Source: JAWKVD01 sp041398225
GTDB lineage: Bacteria; Pseudomonadota; Alphaproteobacteria; Caulobacterales; Hyphomonadaceae
Assembly (NCBI GenBank): GCA_041398225.1
Contig: JAWKVD010000017.1
Span: forward strand, 38,127 to 102,126
Length of the DNA: 64,000 nucleotides
Direction of reading: 5' to 3'
A program made the position numbers and the translations under genes. Below the pieces are notes generated by a model that did not search any database, had not been told where the DNA came from, and saw nothing but the letters and a program-made list of their open reading frames with translations. Position 1 is the stretch's first letter. Each line of letters starts with the position of its first letter. This document shows, one piece after another, positions 18,724 through 26,643 of the stretch.

Positions 18724-20919
18724 CTAGACTTTCGCGCCGATCGGCAGGGTGTTGAAGGTCTTGCCGGTGGCGGCCATCAGCGCGTTGGCGACCGCCGGGC
18801 CGACCGGCGGAACGCCGGGTTCGCCGACGCCGGTGGGCGCTTCGGACGACGGGACGATGTAGACCTCCACCTTCGGCATCTGCGCCATGCGCAGCACCTG
18901 ATAGTCGTAGAAATTGGTCTGCACCGGCGCGCCGTCCTTCAGCGTCACGGCTTCGCCGAGCGCCGCCGACAGGCCATAGCCGATTCCGCCTTCCATCTGG
19001 GCGCGGATCACGTCCGGGTTGATCGCGACGCCGCAGTCCACCGCGCACACCACGCGATCGACCGAGAAGCTCCCGTCGGACTTCACGCTGACTTCGGCGA
19101 CCTCGGCCACATAGCTGTTGAAGCTCTTGTGGGCGGCGATGCCCCGGCCGCGTTTCGATCCGTCCGGCGCGGGTGCGAGGGGCTGGCTCCAGCCGGCTTT
19201 CTCGGCGACGAGATTCAAAACGCCCAGCAGGCGTGGATCGCCCGACAGCAGCGACTTGCGCAGCTCATAGGGGTCCTGGCCGGCTTCGCGCGCCAGCTGA
19301 TCGAGGAAGTGCTCCTTGGCGTAGGCGGTGTGGGTGTGCCCCACCGACCGCCACCACAGAACGCTGACCGGCGATTTCACGAAGCGCGCCGAGACCTCGA
19401 TATTGGGGATGGCGTAGGGAATGTCGAACCCGCCTTCGACGGCGCTTTCATCGATGACGCCGGGCGGCAGGAAGGGCGTGCCCTCCATGATCGACTGGAT
19501 CGCGGTGTCGTCGCTCCACGCCTCGACGGCGTCTCCGGCGACGCGCCCGGCCATGCGGTGAACCGCCATCGGGCGGTATTTGCCGGTGCGGATGTCGTCC
19601 TCGCGCGTCCACATCAGGTGCACGGGCGCGCGGCCGCCGATCGCCTTGGCGATCTGCGCCGCCTCGGTGACGAGATCGGCGTCCGGCGTGGCGCGGCGTC
19701 CGAACGAACCGCCGGCGATGCGCGTGTCCACCGTCACCTTGCTTGGATCGAGGCCGAGGATCATCGCCGCCGTCGCCTGGTCTCCGGTCGGCATTTGCGA
19801 GCCGGAGGTGATGCGGCAGCTTTCGCCGGGCTTGTATTCGACGATGCAGTTCAGCGGCTCCATCGGCGCGTGCGCCAGATAGGGGAAGTCGAAGTCCGCC
19901 TCGATCCGCTTGCCCGATCCGGCGAGGGCCTTGGCGCCCGCGCCTTCATTGCGGATGACGTGGCGCTTGGCCGATCCCTTGCCGGACAGCTCGGCCTTGT
20001 AGTCCTTCAGCATCTGGTCGCTGGAGCGTTTTTCCGCGGCGCTGTCGTCCCAGGTCACTTTAAGGGCGTCGCGGCCCTTCTTCGCGGCCCAGAAATTGGT
20101 CGCGACCACGGCCACGCCATTGGCGATCTGCACCACGTCGGTGACGCCGGAGACCGCTTTCGCCGCCGCATCGTCAAAGCTCGCGACCTTGCCGCCGAAA
20201 CGCGGCGAGCGCGCGATCAGCGCCACCAGCATGCCTTCAGGCTGGTAGTCCATCGCGTACTTGGCCGAACCGTCGATCTTCATCGGCGTGTCGGCGCGCT
20301 CGAACACCGTGTCGGGCGCCTTCTCCTTGCCGATCAGCACGAATTGCGAGGGGTCTTTCAGCTTCAGCGACGCCGGGTCCGGAGCGGGGATCTTGGCGGC
20401 GGCCTCGGCGAGTTCGCCGAAGGTCGCGGATTTCGACCCCGCGCTGAGCTTGCCGCGCGAGATCTTGATGGTCGCCGGATCGACCTTCCATTTCTCGGCG
20501 GCCGCCGCGACCAGCATGGCGCGCGCGCCGGCGCCGGCCAGGCGCATGCGCTCCCAGGAATCGAAGATGGCGGTCGAACCGCCGGTGCCCATCATGCCGC
20601 CGAAGGCCGTATTGCCGTAAAGCGCGTTGTTCGCCGGCGAATGCTCGAAGCGGATCTGGCTCCAGTCCGCGTCCATCTCCTCGGCGACGATGGTCGAGAG
20701 GCCGGTGGAGACGCCCTGGCCGAACTCGATGTGTTTGAGGATCACGGTCACGGTGTTGTCCGCGCCGACTTTCACGAACGGGTTGAGCTGCAGCAGGTCG
20801 TCCGGTCCGCCGCTGGCGTGCACCGCCGGGCTGCAGCCCACCGCGAAGCCCGCCGCGCCAAGTCCCAGCACCTGAAGCACAAGCCGCCGGGAAGGGGAGA
20901 AGGTGATGTCGTCCGCCAT
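18724..20919 (-). CDS. Xanthine dehydrogenase-family molybdopterin-binding subunit (isoquinoline 1-oxidoreductase beta-like)
   Basis: This 731-residue large subunit of a periplasmic molybdo-oxidoreductase begins with a Tat-type signal (SRRLVLQVLGLGAAGFAVGC). Family motifs include VILKHIEFGQGVSTGLSTIVAEEMD, GTGGSTA, RIAGGSFGRR, and near the C-terminus TGVGEPGVPPVGPAVANA with the conserved Glu that acts at the Mo centre. Such IorB-like subunits pair with a small 2Fe-2S subunit and often receive electrons from aldehydes or N-heterocycles. The actual substrate is unknown. It starts 5 bp after the small-subunit gene ends. Confidence 0.92.
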   Translation of the reverse strand: MADDITFSPSRRLVLQVLGLGAAGFAVGCSPAVHASGGPDDLLQLNPFVKVGADNTVTVILKHIEFGQGVSTGLSTIVAEEMDADWSQIRFEHSPANNALYGNTAFGGMMGTGGSTAIFDSWERMRLAGAGARAMLVAAAAEKWKVDPATIKISRGKLSAGSKSATFGELAEAAAKIPAPDPASLKLKDPSQFVLIGKEKAPDTVFERADTPMKIDGSAKYAMDYQPEGMLVALIARSPRFGGKVASFDDAAAKAVSGVTDVVQIANGVAVVATNFWAAKKGRDALKVTWDDSAAEKRSSDQMLKDYKAELSGKGSAKRHVIRNEGAGAKALAGSGKRIEADFDFPYLAHAPMEPLNCIVEYKPGESCRITSGSQMPTGDQATAAMILGLDPSKVTVDTRIAGGSFGRRATPDADLVTEAAQIAKAIGGRAPVHLMWTREDDIRTGKYRPMAVHRMAGRVAGDAVEAWSDDTAIQSIMEGTPFLPPGVIDESAVEGGFDIPYAIPNIEVSARFVKSPVSVLWWRSVGHTHTAYAKEHFLDQLAREAGQDPYELRKSLLSGDPRLLGVLNLVAEKAGWSQPLAPAPDGSKRGRGIAAHKSFNSYVAEVAEVSVKSDGSFSVDRVVCAVDCGVAINPDVIRAQMEGGIGYGLSAALGEAVTLKDGAPVQTNFYDYQVLRMAQMPKVEVYIVPSSEAPTGVGEPGVPPVGPAVANALMAATGKTFNTLPIGAKV

Positions 20920-20924
20920 TGGGA

Positions 20925-21380
20925 TCAGCCCTCCAGAAGTTCGGATGCGCGCGCCACGGCGCCGCGAATGCGGTGATAGGTGGCGCAGCGGCAGATGTTC
21001 GCCGTCATGCCGTTGGTGATCTCGTCTTCGGACGGATTGGGGGTGGATTCCAAAAGCGCCGTCGCGGTGAGGATCTGGCCCGACTGGCACCAGCCGCACT
21101 GCACCACGTCCATCTCTTTCCACGCCGCCTGCACGGCCTTGCCGGTCGCGGTGTCGAGCCCCTCGATGGTGACCACCGTCTTGCCCTCCAGCGCGGAGGC
21201 CGGGGTGATGCAGGTGCGCGTCGGCACGCCGTCGACCAGCACGGTGCAGGCGCCGCACGCGGCCACGCCGCAGCCGAACTTGGTTCCGGTCAGGCCCAGC
21301 TCTTCGCGCAGCACCCACAGCATCGGGCGGTCCTGTTCGACCTCCAGGTCTTTTTCCTGTCCGTTGATGGTGATTTTCAT
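20925..21380 (-). CDS. (2Fe-2S)-binding oxidoreductase subunit (isoquinoline 1-oxidoreductase alpha-like)
   Basis: This is a 151-residue two-cluster iron-sulfur protein. The plant-type ferredoxin cluster uses Cys37, Cys42, Cys45 and Cys57 (FGCGVAACGACTVLVDG). The second cluster in the four-helix domain uses Cys95, Cys98, Cys130 and Cys132 (QCGWCQSGQ and ICRCATY). It passes electrons from the Mo centre of the partner encoded 5 bp downstream. It has no export signal of its own, so it probably rides the Tat signal of the large subunit. Confidence 0.95.
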   Translation of the reverse strand: MKITINGQEKDLEVEQDRPMLWVLREELGLTGTKFGCGVAACGACTVLVDGVPTRTCITPASALEGKTVVTIEGLDTATGKAVQAAWKEMDVVQCGWCQSGQILTATALLESTPNPSEDEITNGMTANICRCATYHRIRGAVARASELLEG

Positions 21381-21713
21381 CGGCCGCCTCCCGCAAAGCC
21401 AGGCGCGCCGGCCGGCGCGCCGTTCACGCGGAACATGGCGCCGCGCCCTGCGGCGTTCAAGCGCAAAGTGAGCGAATACTCACATGGCTAAGACGGCTAA
21501 GTGCTGGCTCTTGGCGATCTGGCGGAGTTTGAAACTCATTCACCGCCTCGGAGCAAAATCGCCCAAGCCCAGGAAACTAACCCTCTGCTCTAAAGAGCAG
21601 ATATCCAAAATTCCAGATACGGTCAAGTTTAATTCGCTGTATTTGTACGATAATTTTTTTCTTGCGAGCGGAACGTTTCTAAAAAAGTATCTCCGCAACA
21701 AATGGGAAGCCCA
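21381..21713. other. Intergenic region; transition to a lower-GC island
   Basis: This 333-bp gap separates the oxidoreductase genes from the island genes. From about 21,484 base composition drops sharply, with AT-rich runs around 21,610-21,700, unlike the flanking backbone. It holds the inverted repeat at 21,468. A 97-codon open frame starting at 21,484 overlaps the next gene, lacks a ribosome site and looks like chance. No gene is supported. Confidence 0.6.
21468..21483. promoter_or_regulatory. Inverted repeat GTGAG-CGAATA-CTCAC, possible TetR-type operator
   Basis: The 5+6+5 inverted repeat lies 87 bp upstream of the 2Fe-2S subunit start. The TGAG-N6-CTCA form resembles operators of TetR-like repressors. 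No such regulator is encoded nearby. Confidence 0.4.
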
Positions 21714-22118
21714 ATGTCGTTCGAACTCTCTGAAAGGGAACGCCAGCTGGAACTGGCGAAGCTCGATACGCAGATAGCGGCGCTTCAGCGGAAGCGCCGC
21801 GATGTTGCTCAGCGTAGACATCCGATCGTGGCCAAGCTTCGGGAGTCGGCGTTGCTTCCAAACGAACGCGTGACGCGAAAGAACCGGCGCAAGCTTGAGA
21901 TCATGGGGCGGATTCGATTTGCGCTCGAAGAGCACCCTAACGGACGACATGGGCTCACGTCAGCCGAACTCTATCACGCCATTAGAGTTGGCGTTGAGGA
22001 CCTGAAGTTTGAAACACTGCGGAGCTACCTGAGCCGCTTTAAGAGCGAGGGACGGCTCGTCCATGTTAGCGAGCACCAGCTTTGGAAGCTGCCTGATCAA
22101 AGAGGGGAATCGGCTTAA
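21714..22118 (+). CDS. Hypothetical protein: N-terminal coiled coil plus C-terminal winged-helix-like domain
   Basis: This 134-residue protein is not recognised by name. Residues 5-45 form a charged heptad-like helix (ERERQLELAKLDTQIAALQ and following). Residues 65-128 look like a winged helix: IMGRIRFALEEHPNGRHGL, TSAELYHAI, TLRSYLSRFKSEGRLVHV, LWKLP. The start at 21714 has GGGAAG upstream; an ATG at 21702 is also in frame. It lies in a lower-GC island and ends just before a strong hairpin. It resembles the C-terminus of the gene at 40861. DNA binding is plausible; function is unknown. Confidence 0.65.
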   Translation: MSFELSERERQLELAKLDTQIAALQRKRRDVAQRRHPIVAKLRESALLPNERVTRKNRRKLEIMGRIRFALEEHPNGRHGLTSAELYHAIRVGVEDLKFETLRSYLSRFKSEGRLVHVSEHQLWKLPDQRGESA

Positions 22119-22121
22119 ACA

Positions 22122-22149
22122 GATTGGGCGGGCTTACGCCCGCCCAATC
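22122..22149 (+). terminator. Hairpin terminator after the coiled-coil/winged-helix gene
   Basis: A perfect 12-bp stem GATTGGGCGGGC / GCCCGCCCAATC with a TTAC loop begins 4 bp after the stop codon. There is no long T-run after it. Confidence 0.65.
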
Positions 22150-22175
22150 GTTCGTATCCATGGTGGGTACGAACG
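22149..22175. promoter_or_regulatory. Imperfect inverted repeat CGTTCGTA...TACGAACG upstream of the HTH gene
   Basis: Eight-base arms are separated by 11 bp and lie 94 bp upstream of a small HTH protein gene. This may be an autoregulatory operator or part of a compound hairpin with the preceding terminator. Function is inferred only from position. Confidence 0.35.
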
Positions 22176-22268
22176 AACCCGTCGGCGGCACGCACCTTCA
22201 GGCCCTAGCAATCCTACCGTAGGGTGCGCCGCTGACGGGATCAACTCGCGACAACCCAAGGAGGTATC

Positions 22269-22478
22269 ATGTCGCAATCCCGCCGCGTCGGTGTGAGCCG
22301 GCGTCTAACGGCAGCGTTGGCTGCTCGGATTAAGCGGCTTTGGAACGAAACTGAGCTGGCGCAGCACGAGATTGCCGCCCAGCTTGGTTTGAACCAAGGG
22401 CGTGTAAGTGAAGTGGTGAACGGCGTTCGTTTTGCGGATGTCGCCCCCGAAGCTCGAGAGGGCTCAAACAATGGCTGA
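22269..22478 (+). CDS. Small helix-turn-helix protein
   Basis: This 69-residue protein is almost entirely one HTH. Residues 17-35 form a leading helix, then HEIAAQLGLNQGRVSEVVNG (about 34-53) reads as helix-turn-helix, followed by an acidic tail. It resembles the resolvase/Cro-type HTH of stand-alone small regulators. Translation is well supported by AAGGAGGT 8 bp upstream of the ATG. Its stop overlaps the start of the DUF3892 gene by 8 bp, so the two are co-translated. It lies in the lower-GC island. Confidence 0.75.
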   Translation: MSQSRRVGVSRRLTAALAARIKRLWNETELAQHEIAAQLGLNQGRVSEVVNGVRFADVAPEAREGSNNG

Positions 22479-22746
22479 TGTTCAGGTTAGCTGCATCAAC
22501 AAGCAACCCCGCGACAACCCGTACGAAGGCATCACGCACCTTGGTGGTACCGGCGGCGGAGGATGGAAGTGGAGCCGCCAACAGGTGATCGACTCCATCC
22601 GAAATGGCTCGAACACCTTCTATACGAGTGTAGACGGAAATCGCGGCGACATCGGTGTAGTGGAGGGGCCAAACGGTCCGTACCTTCGTACCTACGCGGA
22701 CGGCGAGTGGAACGACAATTTGCTTTCCCTGCCCGAGTGTCCTTGA
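22471..22746 (+). CDS. DUF3892 domain-containing protein
   Basis: This 91-residue protein matches DUF3892 along its whole length: VSCINKQPRDNPYEGITHLGG at the start, GGGWKWSRQQVIDSI, a Tyr/Val-rich strand and the closing DNLLSLPECP. The family is small, of unknown function and common in accessory regions. The ATG at 22471 sits within the end of the HTH gene, giving an 8-bp overlap. It is followed by a GGAA-tetraloop terminator shared with dapF. No catalytic residues are evident. Confidence 0.85.
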   Translation: MADVQVSCINKQPRDNPYEGITHLGGTGGGGWKWSRQQVIDSIRNGSNTFYTSVDGNRGDIGVVEGPNGPYLRTYADGEWNDNLLSLPECP

Positions 22747-22752
22747 GGGGAG

Positions 22753-22772
22753 GGGCTGCCGGAAGGCAGCCC
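22753..22772. terminator. Terminator hairpin between DUF3892 gene and dapF
   Basis: Perfect 8-bp stem GGGCTGCC / GGCAGCCC with a GGAA tetraloop sits between two convergent genes and touches the last base of dapF. It marks the right edge of the island. Confidence 0.65.
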
Positions 22773-23587
22773 TAAACCTCCGCCACATACTCCAGCTCGA
22801 CAGGGCCGGTCATGATCACGCGGTCGGTGGCCTCGTCCCAGAGAATGCGAATGTCGCCGCCGTCATTGTGCACCAGCACGTCGCGGTCGGTCAGATTGCG
22901 GCGGGCGGCGGCGACCACGGCGGCGCAATTGTTCGATCCGCAGGCCAGCGTCAATCCGGCGTTGCGCTCCCAGGTGCGCAGGCGCGCCTCGTTGCGCGAG
23001 AGCACCTGAAGAAAGCCGACATTCACGCCCTGCGGAAACAGCGGGTGCCACTCGACGAGCGAGCCCACCGCCTTCACGTCCACCGCGTCGAGATCGGGCA
23101 CGAAGAAGACGATGTGCGGATTGCCCATGTTCACCGCGCCGGGCAGTTGCAGATAGGGCTGGTCGATCGGGCCGACCTTCAGGTCGATGCCGCGCGTGTC
23201 CATGCGTTCGGCCAGCGGGATCTCCTCCCACTTCAGCAGCGGCGAGCCCATGTCGACCGACACCAGCTCGCCGGCGCGTTCGGCCTTCAGGCGTCCGGCG
23301 ACCGTCTCGATGACGAGGCCGGGCTTGCCGGTTTCCTCCATCAGCAGATGCGCGACGCAGCGCGTGGCGTTGCCGCAGGCCTCGGCGCTGGAGCCGTCGC
23401 GGTTCCAGATGCGCATGAAGGCGTCCGCGCCCAGAGAGCGCTCGATGGCGATCACCTGGTCGGCGCCGGCGCCCGTAACGGGGTCGGCGATGGCCCGAAT
23501 GCTGTCTTCGGTCAGGGGCGGCGCTTCGGACCTTCTGTCGAAGATCACGAACTCATTGCCCGCGCCGTTCATCTTCCAGAACTTCAT
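22772..23587 (-). CDS. dapF: Diaminopimelate epimerase
   Basis: This 271-residue epimerase interconverts LL- and meso-diaminopimelate for lysine and peptidoglycan synthesis. KMNGAGNEFVIFD opens the protein, and the first catalytic Cys is Cys71 in EACGNATRC. The second, Cys216, lies in LACGSNNCAA, where the family normally has ACGTGACA or ACGSGACA. The upstream ERGAG is ERNAG here. Both catalytic cysteines survive, but three small residues of the substrate-binding loop are Asn. In many Alphaproteobacteria dapF directly precedes mtaB; here the two lie about 6 kb apart. Confidence 0.95.
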   Translation of the reverse strand: MKFWKMNGAGNEFVIFDRRSEAPPLTEDSIRAIADPVTGAGADQVIAIERSLGADAFMRIWNRDGSSAEACGNATRCVAHLLMEETGKPGLVIETVAGRLKAERAGELVSVDMGSPLLKWEEIPLAERMDTRGIDLKVGPIDQPYLQLPGAVNMGNPHIVFFVPDLDAVDVKAVGSLVEWHPLFPQGVNVGFLQVLSRNEARLRTWERNAGLTLACGSNNCAAVVAAARRNLTDRDVLVHNDGGDIRILWDEATDRVIMTGPVELEYVAEV

Positions 23588-24170
23588 GGGACTGTCATGT
23601 AAGCGGCGGCGCGGCGCTACGCCAGAGGAAAGGGGCCAGAGGCGCCCAACCGGGGCAAAGGACCCCGCCGGCGGCGAGCTTGCCGCAACGGTCTTGCGCG
23701 GCGCGGCTGCGGCTGCAATTCTTTGTTTCCTTCGAGCACACCCTTTCTTTCCTCAAACACACAAGAGGCGGCGAATGCGAGCGCGATTCCGGGCCTGTAC
23801 GGCAATGGTCTTGATGATTGCGGCGATCGCCGGCTGCACCACCCAGGAGGCCCCCTTGGCCACACCCGCCGACACGCCCGAAACCGCCGCCGCGACGGGG
23901 GAGGGCGCCAAGGCGTTCGACGCCAGCCTGCACCTCTGGCTCGAAGAGGTCGAGGGCGAACAGGCGCTGGCGTGGGTGCATGGCCAGAACGAGCGCACGC
24001 TCGGCGTGCTGCAGTCCGATCCGCGCTATCAGGGCTATTACGACGCCGCGCTGCAGATCGCGACCTCGAAGGCGCGCATCCCCTACGGCTCGATCCGCGA
24101 CGGCTATGTCTACAATTTCTGGCAGGATACCGATCACGAGCGCGGGTTGTGGCGCCGCACGACCCCTGAG

Positions 24171-24778
24171 AGCTACGCCACGGCCAATCCGGACTGGGAG
24201 ACGCTGCTCGACATCGACGCGCTGTCGGCGGCCGAAGGCGCCAACTGGGTCTATAAGGGCGTCGACTGTCTCGCCCCGGATTACACGCGCTGCCTGGTGT
24301 CGCTGTCGAACGGCGGCAAGGACGCCGCGACGGTGCGCGAATACGATCTCGCCACCCGGACCTTCGTGGCCGACGGTTTCGTGATCCCCGAAGCGAAGTC
24401 GCAGGAGTTGTGGGTCGACAAGGACACGCTGCTGATCGCCACGGACTGGGGCGAGGAGAACGGGCAGGCGACGCTCACCACGTCGGGCTATCCCTATGTC
24501 GCCAAGCTGTGGAAGCGCGGTGCGCCGCTCGAAACCGCAAAGACGATGTTCCGCGGCGAGATCGGCGACGTGGCCGCGGGGCCGTTCGCGATCGAGAACG
24601 AGTTCGGCCGGCGCTGGTACGGCGCCTCGCGCGCCGAAACCTTCTTCACCGCCAGCAATTTCCTGTTTCCGGAGGACGACAATGGCGCGTTGACCGGCGG
24701 CGATCCGATCCGCTTGCCGATCCCGCTGAAGTCCTCGCCGCAGGGCGTGTTCGGCGACATGCTCTATCTCACGCTGGA
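24171..24778 (+). repeat. Tandem duplication unit 1 inside the prolyl oligopeptidase gene
   Basis: This is the first, in-frame unit, starting at AGCTACGCCACGGCC and ending after CTCTATCTCACGCTG. Unit 2 follows immediately at an offset of 608 bp at its start and 604 bp at its end. Confidence 0.9.
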
Positions 24779-25384
24779 AGCTACGCCACGGCCAATCCGG
24801 ACTGGGAGACGCTTTCGCTCGACATCGACGCGCTGTCGGCGGCCGAAGGCGCTAACTGGGTCTATAAGGGCGTCGCTGCCGGCCCCGGATTACACGCGCT
24901 GCTCCGGTGTCGCTGTCGAACGGCGGCAATGCCGCGACGGTGCGCGAATACGATCTCGCCACCCGGTCCGCCAGCCGACGGTTTCGTGATCCCGAAGCGA
25001 AGCCGCAGGAGCTGTGGGTCGACAAGGACACGCTGCTGATCGCCACCGACTGGGGCGAGGAAAACGGACAGGCGACGCTCACCACGTCGGGCTATCCCTA
25101 TGTCGCCAAGCTGTGGAAACGCGGCGCGCCGCTCGAAACCGCCAAGACGATGTTCCGCGGCGAGATCGGCGATGTGGCCGCGGGGCCGTTCGCGATCGAG
25201 AACGAGTTCGGCCGGCGCTGGTACGGCGCCTCGCGCGCCGAAACTTTCTTCACCGCCAGCAATTTCCTGTTTCCGGAGGACGACAATGGCGCGTTGACCG
25301 GCGGCGATCCGATCCGTCTGCCGATTCCGCTGAAGTCCTCGCCGCAGGGCGTGTTCGGCGACATGCTCTATCTCACGCTCGAAG
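24779..25384 (+). repeat. Tandem duplication unit 2 inside the prolyl oligopeptidase gene
   Basis: Compared with unit 1, its first 230 bp carry six small indels (+3, -2, +1, -3, -2, -1; net -4) plus substitutions. The remaining ~370 bp are nearly identical and in frame with the catalytic domain. Confidence 0.9.
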
Positions 25385-26643
25385 AAGACTGGACGCCGGA
25401 AGGCCAGCCGGCCTTCAAGTCCGGCGATCTCGTCGCCTTCGCGTGGGGCGAGTTCCTGCACACCAAGAAACTGCCCGAGGTATCCCTGGTGCTGCGTCCG
25501 ACCGCGCGTCAGGCGATCCAGGACGTGTCGATCTCGCGCGCGGGCCTTCTCATCACCCTGTCCGACAATGTCGCGGTCAAGGTGCTGCAATTGTCCGGCA
25601 AGCCGGGCGCGTGGACGCTCAAGGATGTCGGCCTGCCGCCCGCGGGCTCGGCCGAGGTGATCTTCGCGGACAGCGAGGAGGTCACGGCCTATCTCGGATA
25701 TGAGAGCTTCCTCTCGCCCGACACGCTCTATCAGTACGACACGGTTTCGCACGACCTCTCAGCGATCAAATCGCTGCCGGCGTGGTTCGACGCCGGACCC
25801 TACGAGGTGCAGCAGTTCGAGGCGGCCTCGAAGGACGGCACGAAGGTTCCCTACTTCGTCGTCCATGCGAAGGGCATGAAGCTGGACGGAAGCAATCCCG
25901 CGCTGCTCTACGGGTATGGCGGCTTCCAGGTCTCGATGACGCCGGGCTATTCCGGATCGATCGGCAAGCTGTGGCTGGATCAGGGCGGGGTCTATGTTCT
26001 CGCCAACATTCGCGGCGGCGGCGAGTTCGGTCCGGCGTGGCACCAGGCCGGCCTCAAGACCAAGCGTCAGGTCGTCTACGACGATTTCATCGCGGTGGCC
26101 GAAGACCTGATCTCGCGCAAGATCACCTCGCCGAAAAAGCTGGGCGCGATGGGCGGATCGAATGGCGGCCTGCTGATGGGCGTGATGTTCACCCAGCGCC
26201 CGGACCTGTTCAACGCGATCGTCTGCCAGGTGCCGCTGCTCGACATGCTGCGCTATCACCTGCTGCTCGCGGGCGCGTCGTGGATGGATGAGTATGGCGA
26301 TCCGGACGTGCCGGAGGAGCGCGCCTTCCTCGAAAAGCTGTCGCCCTATCACAATGTCGATCCGGCGCAGACCTATCCGGAAATCTACTTCGAGACCTCC
26401 ACCAAGGACGACCGCGTCCATCCGGGCCACGCCCGCAAGATGGCCAAGCGTCTCGAGGATCTCGGCAAACCGTTCCTCTATTACGAAAACACCGACGGCG
26501 GTCACTCGGCGGCGGCCAACCAGCGCGAAACCGCCCGCCGGATGGCGCTCGAATACACCTATCTGGCGCGCAAGCTGATGGACGGGAAATAGGCCGGTCG
26601 TGACGGCTGCGGGCCAGACCGCGCCGGGCCAGGTCTTCTCTGG

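Larger units (their letters stand above)
23775..26592 (+). pseudogene. S9-family prolyl oligopeptidase lipoprotein disrupted by a tandem internal duplication
   Basis: The gene opens with a lipoprotein signal (lipobox IAGC, Cys21) and a propeller domain. About 605 bp are then repeated in tandem (24171-24778 and 24779-25384), breaking the frame into two overlapping open frames (to 24989 and from 24907). The second frame holds the complete alpha/beta hydrolase domain: GGSNGG nucleophile loop, the Asp of TKDDRVHPGH and the His of DGGHSAAAN. Removing one repeat unit (604 bp) leaves 2214 bp, an uninterrupted 737-residue S9A peptidase. The start at 23775 has AGAGG upstream. Assembly error is a serious alternative to a real lesion. 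Confidence 0.85.

Noticed and set aside
21484..21777. 97-codon frame in the AT-rich gap upstream of the island gene
   Set aside because: No ribosome site, and overlaps the better-supported gene at 21714 in another frame.
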